A stretch of 64,000 nt of DNA from Siphonodentalium dalli (Eukaryota > Mollusca > Scaphopoda > Gadilida > Siphonodentaliidae): assembly GCA_032622095.1 (NCBI GenBank), contig CP136068.1, positions 52,882,443 through 52,946,442 of the forward strand, in the 5' to 3' direction. The notes beneath the pieces are model-generated. The model was given only the letters and a program-made list of their open reading frames with translations. It was not told the origin of the DNA and made no database searches. Positions 36,101 through 48,100 of the stretch are shown piece by piece. A program made the translations under genes and the position numbers. How positions within the stretch are numbered: position 1 is the stretch's first letter; the number at the start of each line of letters is the position of its first letter.

Positions 36101-39100
36101 CCAGGCGAGCAAAAAGGTAAGTTATGTTGACAGCTCTCAGTATTGTACTTAATACAGTGAAAACTGCAATTTCGACCACTGCCGTGACCGACCAACTGTC
36201 TTTTCCGACCAAATTCCTTTTGTACGGACACTTTTCGCTATATAAACGACCTGCCGTGAGCGACATCCTGTCTTACGCGACCACCGGTCGGTATATCGCG
36301 GCAAAAACATAAATATTTACTTGTTATGAACGACCAATTCCATAGAAAAAATATATAATTTGTGCACGAAAAAGTAAAACTTTAAATGCACAAACTTATG
36401 TACTTTTATTCCCCGTTCTGAACCCCCGAGTCTGTCAGTGTTGGATGCGCGTGAGGGTATTAGTTTCACATGTCAATTTAGGTTACCGGATATTTAAAGA
36501 GGTGAGAATTGCTCGCTGGTGATTAAGAATGTATGAATAGAAGACACTTGAGGGTCATTTGGTAGATAAAAGGGTTTATGTAAGCAGTTAATTATGGAGT
36601 CACTTTGGCCTCGAGAATGGATTCATGTTTACACTTCGCAGACGCACGTCTGGAATTGTATTGTTTTACTTATAATCTACGGAAAGCTTAAAATCACCTC
36701 GGCTTGTATTACGTGGGCTTCTTCTACCTATATAGGTTCATAGACCGCAATGTCACAGTTATATTTCCAAATCTTTCTCGTGCACTTCAATTACGTGGCA
36801 AAATTATTAATGTGTGTGAATAGCTGACCAGTTTAATTGTGTTTATAATCAAAGGGGAAATACTCTATTTTTTAATGAATCTAATTCCCCCCTGTTGTGT
36901 TCCCCAATCAGTTTCTAAGAAACAACCTTGACCTTTGTCAAAATGTACCGGTGTTCTGATCACCAGCGGAAAAACCAGTTTTCTCTTGGAATATTTTATT
37001 GATTTCTCCCACTATACTTACCCAAATCATAGCTTGGATCGTTTGTTAGGGATTCATATTTATTAAACAAAAGATACAACAAAATGTTACATTAAATTAA
37101 CTTGTTTCAATGCTCAATTAGTGAATTTAGTTCCAAAGTTTCTTCCTTCTGACGAAGTTCTGTCACGTGCCCGACGAGTTATCTGGTCAGCTGTTCTATC
37201 GTATTATTTTATTTAACATGCATATACCTGTATAATACTCTGTTTTTGTTATTATTCAAGATTAAACATAAGTATAACACATATAATCTCCATTATTTTC
37301 AACCAGTGGGTATCACTCATGATATAAAAAAAAAATCTACAAGTGCAGACATCAGATTCAGATACAACCATAGACACATCCTACACTGATACATAAATAG
37401 GTCAAACCCGTCGTCGCCGACCACTTGTCATGAACGACCATTTATCCTTGGCAAAATGGGTGGTCTCTCATAACAGTTTTCACTGTAGTGAACTTTTGTG
37501 AACATTTTTGACAATTATTTGCATGGCTTGCATATGATATATTTCAATTGCTATATTAGTAATTACCAATTGGTCCCACATCAATATCAGCATAAAAATA
37601 TCATTGTCCTTGATAAAGAATATTAAGTATATAGCAAACAAAGATATAGTGTGTAACATATTTTAACCCTTTGAGTGCCAGGTCGAGTTTTGTATCAACC
37701 CATATACCCTGTGCCAATGCATTCTCTTATATATGCGAGTCGACCATAGGTCGCCTCGCATATATAAGAGAATGCATTATGCATTGGCCTAACTTTTTTT
37801 TTTTTTTTTTTTTTACAATTTTAATAATTTATTCTTATATTCTTTAACAGACTTATTTTGTAGGTTTAGGGCTGATGAGATCGGCCCCTGGCACTCAAAG
37901 GGTTAAACAAGGTCTGGAGAAGAATTCAATGAAATCTCCTTATACCTTAGCTCCCTTTTAACCCTTTACCCAACAGAAGGGCCCTGTGCCAATGCATTCT
38001 CTTATATATGCGAGTCGACCATAGGTCGCCTCGCATATATAAGAGAATGCATTGGCTTAACACATTAAAAATTATAAAATTGTTAAAGAATGTAAGAAAA
38101 AATGGTAAAAAGTGTTAAAAAAGATTTTTTTTTAGGCCAATGCATTCTCTTATATATGCGAGGCGACCTATGGTCGACTCGCATATATAAGAGAATGCAT
38201 TGGCACAGGGCATAACTGTAACCATCACAATGTGGTCAATGAGCCGGTTCCAATGATATCCATATTTGTATGGTTTTATTGAGACAGACCCAAGATAATT
38301 TAGGCTGTTGCAGCTTTATTTGGCTGGTTTGTTGGGTAAAGGGTTAAACATAGTACCATCTTACTTTACAGTGATGTGGATGGAGACGAAAACGCTATAA
38401 GTAAAGTTTTGAACCAATCAGGCAGCTCATCAGCATCAAGTCTTTCAACTAGGTAAGTAACAAGTATACGTCGTCTTCAAAATATTCAGACCATCTGACA
38501 AAATGCAGGTATTTTGATACTGGATTGAAAAACTGTTATTTGCATGTTGTCAATGAGTATCTCCGTCAAAGTTATCTTGCCCACTGAACTATATGGTATA
38601 TTCCCAATTTTAACAAGGAAGGGTTGACAAACCCCTGAGTTGAAAACGGTACGAAAATTCTATGGTACATTTTAACATGTTTCATGACCTCCTGTAACCT
38701 CTGACCACGTGATCTCCAAATGACCATGGTAAAATTGGGAATATACCATATAAAGATTAAAATATTCACATTATCTGGTGATATTCAGGTGTTAATGTAA
38801 CTGATAAGAAAACTTTCTTTTCAATTTGCGTATTTTATAATTATTATTATATGACAGTGAATTACTCTGTAGTTTAGTTAAAGATACATAATCAGAATTA
38901 ACGCTCCTAAATAATTTTTTCTTTGGCTTCAGGGTAAAAAATATTTGAGTCGAGGAAGCCACCCAGTAAAGCTCAGAGTTATCAGATATTGATGTTTGAA
39001 ATCTGTTATTTTTCACCACCTGGAATATTTGGCAGCCTAGCAAATATTCAACGAGCCAATGGACATATTCTTGACACCAGATTGCATTGAACAAAATGTT

Positions 39101-42100
39101 GATATATAACACGTTTTGGAAAATGTTAAACTGGAGTGTTTTGGACGGGTCAAATCGTGACCCCAACCTGACCTTGACCTTCAAAATGGTAAATTCAAGG
39201 TCAAATCGGGTCCAATTTCGCATGCGACTTTGTCCTTGCTCATACACGCTCATATAGTCATGTTTCTGGCAAATAAATCCCTAAATAGCCCGGACAAATA
39301 ACCCGGACGAAGTCGGGCCCACCAGCTAGTTAAATATATATTATATATGTTAAATATATATTATATTGGAATTATTTTATATCCATTTTTGCAGGAGTGT
39401 GGATAGTCCATGTAACTCAAGTGAGGCTGTGAATGAATTGACTAAAGACGATTCCGATTTCGATGTTGAAGCAGAGTTACCCACACTAGACTGTTTCTTA
39501 GATAAGGATGTCATGAAGAAACTGAAACCAAAAGAAAAGAAACGACAGGAAGTTCTAAATGGTAAATTAGGCTAAATGTCTATTTGGTTGCGTTACCCTT
39601 AATATGTTAGCCCTTTCTTTAGTAAATACTCATTGACGAGTAGTTATCACTTCGGAAAGCACAGATAATAAGTTCAACAAACAACCATAGGTCTTTTGTT
39701 GAACTTATTATCTGAACATTTCCCTGCAATAAATTGACTCCTTCTGCACTTTTACTATCTGCTGTCTGCTGATTTTTCCTGAAAACCCCTCCAGATAAAT
39801 GTAGAGTTAACTGAGGTTCTCAACCTTCATCAGTTCAATGATATTAAATTAACAGATCGCCCTGCCCCCATTGTCCTGGATCTGCAAGCAGTATACACTA
39901 TAGTTAGCTTTGTACAAGTCTTACTTGTTGGACATGAGCACACAACTAATCGTTGTGCTGGTTACGGGTGTTTGTTAGACCATCCAAGATACAAGTCTGA
40001 TCTCAGGCGCTAACTCTCAAGTGAAATTCTGCTTCATGATAATTTCTCATTGCTCTTGAAAAATATGTATGCATTAAAACTGTTTGATTTTCATGACACT
40101 GAAACTGTATTTCCAGTATTTATTCTGTAATCAGGAATATTTTTAGACCACTGCTTCTGCTTCTGGCAATGTGTTTCTAAATACACCGTGTTTAGATTCC
40201 CGATAGGTGCATATCAGGCAAGTTTGACAGTTGGTTTCTAGTGGGGGAGGGGTTGTTTCTAGTGGGGAGGGGTTATTTCTGGTGCGGGAGTGGGTTGTTT
40301 CTGGTGGGGGAGGGGTTGTTTCTGGTTGGGGAGGGGGTTGCTTTCTTGTGGGGGAGGGGTTGGTTCTGCATGCAGATTAGTGATTGCCCAGTGAAATTAA
40401 CTCCCTGCATGGTCTTTCCTCCACCAGTGAACCTGACGTTGAGATATATTCTAAAATGACAATAAAATCCAATAAGCCAATAAAGTTTTGATAATTTAAC
40501 TACCACACTGTGGTTCACACATGGACTACCACACCGTGGTTTACACATGGACTACCACACCGTGGTTTACACATGGACTACCACACCATGGTCCATACGT
40601 TGACTCAAACATAATTTTTGTTGCAGAACTCTTCTATACAGAGAGAGCTCATGTTAGGAACCTAAAAATCATGGACAAGCTGTTCCACCAGCCGATGTCT
40701 CAGGACAACCACAAAGAGTGCAAGGATCTCGATAAAATGCTGTTCCCAAACCTTGACAAGCTGACCGAATGTCACTGTAAGTCATAATGCTATCCCCGAT
40801 CCTAGACAAGCTGCCTGAATGTCACTGTAAATCATAATGCTACTCTCAGGTGCATAATAACAGTGTGAGCCCGATTAGTAATTTTGGAGAAAATTCCCAA
40901 CAATCACTATTATTTGGCATTAAGACATAGAGTGAAATTGCCATCACTATTATTAGTTTCAGCCTAAATCCCCACCCATCACTATTATTAGTTTCAGCCT
41001 AAATCCCCACCCATCATTATTATTAGGTCATCATGATTATTAGTTACCTTAGAGTATTCCGGAACCTTGACAAGCTGACCAAATGTCACTATAAGTCATA
41101 ATGCCTTCCTCGATCCTAGACAAGCTGACCGAATGTCACTGTAAGTCATAATGCTATTCCCGAATCTTGACAAACTGGCCGAATGTCACTCTAAGTCATA
41201 ATGCTATTCCCGAACCTAGGCAAGGTGACCGGCATCGTTTTAAGTCACAATCACTCAACAATTTACTAATGCAACTGTATAATTTCTGTCACTTCCATAT
41301 TTCAGATTGCATTTTTAAATAAGGTGTTTATACACACCTATCGAAAAAATGAGAGGAATATTAGAATAATAATGATTATCTGTCCATCTACGCATCCATG
41401 CAGTTAACTTAGCCATGGTTTATTTTTATCACAATGTAATTTGGTATGGACATTCACCATCAGGAGGCTTTGAAAAGATTGGCATTGCTTGTAAATTTTT
41501 CTTTGTAGAGTTAAGTGAGATCTCGTTTTCTGTTTGAGGAAGTCAGTTAATTGTATCAAGTTGCTATAATTCTCACATATCGCACTGTATTTCCAGGTTC
41601 CTTAAACAATGATATGAAAGCCAGGCGGTTAGAAAATCCTGTTGTATCCGAGGTCGGCGATGTACTACTGAATCGGGTATGTTATCCTATGGGTGCTTCA
41701 TATGGACTGACCATGCAAATCAATTAATTTGATGGAATTGTATGACACTATGCTAATGACTGTGCTCAGGTGAAGTTAATTATTCTTATTCTCAGCCCTT
41801 GTTGCATGATTCTTAAAGCCTTAATATTACCCAGAAGCCCTTCGCACAACCCTGATACCCTCTTAAAGCCTTAAAGGGATACTGTACTCAAATGCTGTTG
41901 TTGGTTTCTATAGTTTCTGAGTCGTAGAATAAGGTACCAGATTTCCTTTATTTTAAAGTTTGTTGAGTACGAAGTTATGTTATGGAGGGCAGATTAGCCG
42001 GAATGCGAAAATACCAATTGTCGTTGTCGTATAATTTTTGGACAGTTTTCAAGCAAATGTATCAAATAAATGTTATATTGTATGCATACTAATCCCATAT

Positions 42101-45100
42101 ACTCTTTTAAGTCATTGTATAATCACTAGTCAGTGAGTGGCTTCTTTTTACACGATCATGTGTGCCACGCATTGCTCAATTCACTATCCGTGAATTATTT
42201 TTGATTACATCTTCTACACGGAAATTCGTAATTTAATTGATGGCTCCAGCCATAAATTAAATTTATATCAAATTATTAACTTTGATTTTAAGATGAACTA
42301 TTAACCTAAACATTTACAGAATACATCTTCGACTCAGACTACTTAGTTTTCTATATATTATCAATATTAGATCCGGGAATTTATTGAAAATGGCGTACAG
42401 TACCCTTTTAATATTCAAACCAGAAGCCCTTCATATGGTCCTGAAACAGCTCACATGGTTCTGAAACCTCAACATAATTCTGGAACCTTTTACATAATCC
42501 TGAAACACTCTTTATGATTCTAAACCCTGTCACTTAACCCTCAAATATTTACATAATCCTAGAATGTCATAAAATTAGCATATACAATTCGTGTTTCTTT
42601 TTTTCCAGTATGATGGGGAAGCCGGTGAACAATTCCGAGTGTGTTGTGCCATATTCTGCCGTAACCAATCATATGCCTTAGAGGTGTTACGGGTAAAACA
42701 AAGGAAAGACCAGAGGGTGTCTCAGCTTCTCCAAGTAAGATATCCCCCTCAACATGCTGGACATATCTGGACTATCTGAAACGAGTTCGCAAACTAGGCC
42801 CGGCTGGACATTTTCACCACCAGAGTTACGGCCCTTTGATTGTCATTTTTTGGAGTTTAGCAGTCACGAAAAGTTGTTCAGGGGTTATTAAAAACAATTA
42901 TCATTGGATTTCAAAGATTTTTGGTATCTGAGTTCAGAAAAGGAGTATCTGAAACGAGTTCTCGAACTAGACCCGGCCATACATTTTTATACGCCCTTTT
43001 GAAAAAAAGGCCGTATTATAGTATTGGTCTGTCCGTCCGGGCGGGCGGGCAGGCGGGCGTCCGTCCGTTAACCTGTTGTCCGGATGATAACTTTAGTTAG
43101 AGTGAACCAAATTTAATAAAATTTGGTATGTGGGTTTATTAGCCGAAAAGTAAGTTCAAGTTCGAATTTGGGTTCCGCCCGCCAATTTTCACCGGAGTTA
43201 TGCCCCTTATTTGACGTTTTTTTACTTTGAAATTTGTTGTCCGGATGATAACTTTAGTATAGTTTAACGGAATGAATCCAAATTTGGTATATTACTTTCT
43301 CCCACCAAAACACAGGTCAAGTTCGAACTTGGGTTCTGTCCGACCATTTTTGGCAGAGTTATACTCCTTTTTCGACTCAGAAAATTCAGTTTTTCTTATG
43401 TTTTTTGGTTTCCGGATGATAACTCGATTTTGGAATGTTTATACGCAAAACCCGTTTTTTTGTGGATTACATATATCGAAATACAGCTCAAGTCCGAATT
43501 TCGTTTTAATCCGATAATTTTTGCGAGAGTTATGGCCCCTTTTTTGACGTAATTTGACTTAGAAAATCCCTGAAATTTGTTGTCCGGATGATAACTTTAG
43601 TTAGAGTGAACCGATTTCAATCAAATTTGGTATGTGGGTTTATTAGGAGAAAATACAGCTCAAGTTCGAATTTGGTTTCCGTCCGCCAATTTTCACCGGA
43701 GTTATGCCCCTTATTTGACGTAATTTGACTTAGAAAATCCCTGAAATTTGTTGTCCGGATGATAACTTTCCTAGAGCTTATCGGATTCAATGATAATTTG
43801 GTATATTACTTTCTCCCACCAAAACACAGGTCAAGTTCAAATTTGAGTTCCGTCCGCCAATTTTTACCAGAGTTATGCCCCTTTTTTACCAGTTTCCGCC
43901 GACCCAAGAGAGGGCGTATTTTGCACGCCCAGCGTAGCTCTTGTTACCAAAGTTACGGCCCTTTGATTGTAATTTTTGACATTTTGCCATCAGGAAAAGT
44001 TGTGTGGGGTTTATATCTAACAATTATCAATGGATTTCAAATATTTTTGGTATGTGAGTTCACAAGAGGAGTTTCTGAAACGCGTTTGCAAACTAGGCCT
44101 GGCTGTACATTTTCACCAGTTTACGGCCTTTGATTGTAATTTGTTTTCATTGCAATTTAAAATTTAAACCTGAACTGTAACAAATATTAACCAATCTCAA
44201 ACAAATATTAAGTGATTTCAATTATTTTTTAGCATATATTGAAAATGCCCATCCCCAACTTTGCCCACCTGGGCTGGGGATACTGCCATCGGTGACTGGT
44301 TGTTTATCATTGATAAATTATCTTCTTCATAATCTCTTGATATTGTAAATATTAACTATAAAATAATACAACATATTGTAACAACAATAAATGAATATCG
44401 TAAATAACATGTCTTAATGTTTTCTCGTCTCTTAAAGGATGCTGAGAGCAGTCCTCTATGTAAATGGTTACAGTTACATGATATCATTTGTTTTCTCGTC
44501 TCTTACAGGATGCTGAGAGCAGTCCTCTGTGTAAACGGTTACAGTTACGTGATATCATTCCTACTCAGATGCAGAGGTTAACGAAATATCGACTGCTCAT
44601 AGAAAATCTACTCAAATATACCCAGGGTGAGTTAAAAATAATAAAAAATATATACCCAGGGTGAGTTAAAAATAATAAAAAATATACCGTGAGTGAGTTG
44701 ATTACTCTGCAACAAATCACTTGCAAATTAAATCTATTGACTATTGCTTTCCATTTAAAGGGGTACTGTGCACTAAATCCGGCCATTTATGGGACCATCT
44801 ACTGTTATACTCAACAGAATATATGCAACAAATTCATTTCATTTTCATTAACATGTTGTTTGCGTCATTCATAGAGCACAAGATTGTATTTCGCACTAAT
44901 TCATGGCTAAAATTCATTCATTTGTTGCAATATATGCTGTTGAGTATAACATGAGATGGTTCCATAAATGGATGGATTTAAGGTACAGTCCCCCCTTTAA
45001 AAACATTATTCCATTTATTTTGATAAAATCAATTTTATAAAATTAATCTAATTTGTTGGAGTTGCTTGACAGTTTCTTTCACACAATAAAAGATCCTTGC

Positions 45101-48100
45101 ACACGAGTGGTTATCCATTTTCACTATTTAAGCCAAACATTGATTTACTAAATGGTCAAGATACCTGCGAATGCTTGCCGTTTCTCAAATTCCATTTGTT
45201 GATCCTCTCTTTACCAAATACTCATTCATGAGTAGTTGTCTTGGGGAAATGTTCAGATAATAAGTTCAACAAACGATCATAGGCCATTTGTTGAACTTAT
45301 TATCTGAATATTTGTTACCAATTCTTCTGCACTTATATCATCTGTTGTCCGCTTATATTTCCTGATCATCCCCCAGATGAATAATAGACCATTCCCATGT
45401 TTACTTATGTAACTGATGGGAGAATCCATTCAGTAAATAAAGGGGTTAAACAGTTCGCTTTGTTGGCTTGTGTATATGCCTCGCATATGCTTAGTCAATT
45501 GTAAACCGTATTCACCTCATAATCTGGTCGGACAACCCAATAAGAAATTTGCTATATAACTGAGAATCAATCACTGTTGCATAGCCTTACAAGAACAAAC
45601 TAAATAAGATAAGTCCAGCCTTCACTAACTATTAACTCATATTGATATATATGGATTCATACTGTCTGCAAGTGATCTGATACATCCATCTTTATGTTAC
45701 AGTCAATACTGACGAATATTCCAGACTAGAAAAGGCTTTCGATAGAGTGAAAAGTATCTTAGGGTATGTGAATCAGGCTGTGAAGGATTGTGAAAATAAT
45801 CAGCGGTTGTTAGAATTACAGAAGCGAGTCGACAAACGTGCTATGGAAAATGTAGAAGAGGAGTATGCAAGAGTAAGTATTCTCATTTGTGTGTGTAGTC
45901 TGTCGACTTAGATAATATTACCGTCGATGCCACAATCTCTAACTGGGTCCAGGTTGGATAAAATTATGTAGAAAAATAATCAAAATATTTTTCCATCATC
46001 CAAACATCTTATCAAACCAGATAATCAAATCCATTTGCCATATCTTTTCCAATTCATGATTCTAACTGACAAATTGTTTAAAGAGATCTATATATAAAAT
46101 AAAATCTACTGGACCGTCCTGTGAGGTATCATAGAAGACGACACACCATAATTCATGCCGTTTGTCAAATAAAACCTGATATTGATCATATTGGTTAAAC
46201 AAGTTATTTTCCTTATCGCTAAGCACAGATGCCTCTGAGAACACTTCAGCCGCAAAAGTCACATGCCGTCTCTGACTTTCGCCAGCATTTTGCTAGCATC
46301 CAATGCATTGCAAAGTGGTAGGGAGATGGAGAAAATCATGAAATTTTATCATAATGCTGTGTGCTGTATGATTATTATATTTTCTTAAACCAAAAAAAAC
46401 CCATATAAACCCATATAAACAGTATGCATTGTACCAGAAATTTTAAAATAAATTCAACATTAATTGAAGTGTTTCCAGACAGGGTCTTGATTCATATTTA
46501 TTATTTTATACCCAGGAAACTATATAAAACTTGTTATAGGAAGAGATAGATCATCTTTAATGGTTATAGGAAGAGATAGATCATCTTTAATGGAAACAAG
46601 AGTAATCAGAGTATTATCTAAAAAATACATCTAAATTTCACCAATATATTTCCATAAAATAATTACATGCTGCGCTATCAACAATTATGTCTTGGGAACA
46701 AACGCCTGCCAATCATGCATCCTGTTTAAGAGAAACTTAATTTTGATCATTTTCGTTGCTCGCCCAATTGCAGTAACAATTCTGGCATCATGCCAAACAT
46801 GTCTGTGGCCACCTGTGCTTTCATGAATAAGGTTATAAAGAAATAACATTAACCCTTCAGCAAAAACCCTGTGCCAATGCATTCTCATATATATCTCCCT
46901 ATGGGAGACTCGCATATATAAGAGCATGCACTGGCACATGATGTTTAATGCTGCACCAGCACAGCTATAGTCAAGAAAGGGTTAATGGCTAATTAGTGGA
47001 CAATTATTGTTTTTTTTATTGAATTGACAGCTTATGATTAAATTATTCATCATTAATAAAGGAGAGTATGCTCAATGGTACTTACTTTATTTTGGTTTCT
47101 TCATTATAGAAAATCGACTTCCGGAAACACAAGCTCGTGCACGAAGGCATGCTGGCTTGGAGGTTCGGCAGGAAGCAAATTGAACTTCAAGTTGTTTTGT
47201 TAGAGGAATTGTTAATTCTGTTACAAAAACAAGATGATAAACTTGTGTTAAAAAGTCAAAGTACGAACATTCAGCCAGGTCTCGACAACAGTCGATACAC
47301 CCATATTCCAGTGCTACCCCTAAACACGTTACTCACAAAGAATAATGCTTCAGGTAAGTGTAATCACTGTAATAACCATTTCTTTACTAAATGGATTCTC
47401 CCAACCATTTAGTCCCAACCAGTTAGAAACGTATAAATTGGATTGGTCTATTATTCATATGGAGGGGTGTTCAGGAAAAATTAGCAGATGACAGATAGAC
47501 AAGAAGATAATACAAGTGCACAAGGATTCATATTCATTGATGGGATATGTTTGGATAATAAGTTCAACAAATGATATATGATCATTTGTTATGCCCCCAA
47601 CTTGAAGTCGGCGGGTATATAGTCGATGTCTCCGTCCGTCCGTCCGTCCGTACGTATGTCTGTACGTCCGTCCGTACATCCGTATGAACATTTTGCATTA
47701 TTGTTCAGCAACCGCTGGGCCGATTTAGCTGATATTTGGTTTAGTGATAGAGCAGCATGGGGGAACAGCTACATACATAGCGCGGGTTTCGTCCACCCAT
47801 TTTCACCAGAGTTATGGCCCTTTTTTTACTTAGAAAATTCAATTTTTCTCTTGTTTTTTGGGGTTTCCAGATGATAGCGTGAGCTTTGGTCTTACGATTG
47901 CAAATCCCGTATTTTTGTGGATCAGTTATATGAAAATACATGTCAAGTGCGAATTTGGGTATGATCTGATGATTTTTGCCAGAGTTATGGCACTTTTTTC
48001 AACTTAGAAAATTTGAATTTTCACTTGTTTTTGGGTTTCCGGATCGCTTGTTTTGTGGTTTTTAGTCAACATTTCTGTACGAACTTCTTTTGGAATGGTC

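Noticed and set aside
36300-37000. Search for pogo/Tigger transposase inside the CAGT-ended element
   Set aside because: No frame of useful length. The element is non-autonomous.
38792-39253. 153-codon minus-strand ORF
   Set aside because: Longest ORF in the window, but with biased AT-rich composition, no recognisable domain and lying in an intron. Could be a decayed insert; the evidence is too weak for a gene.
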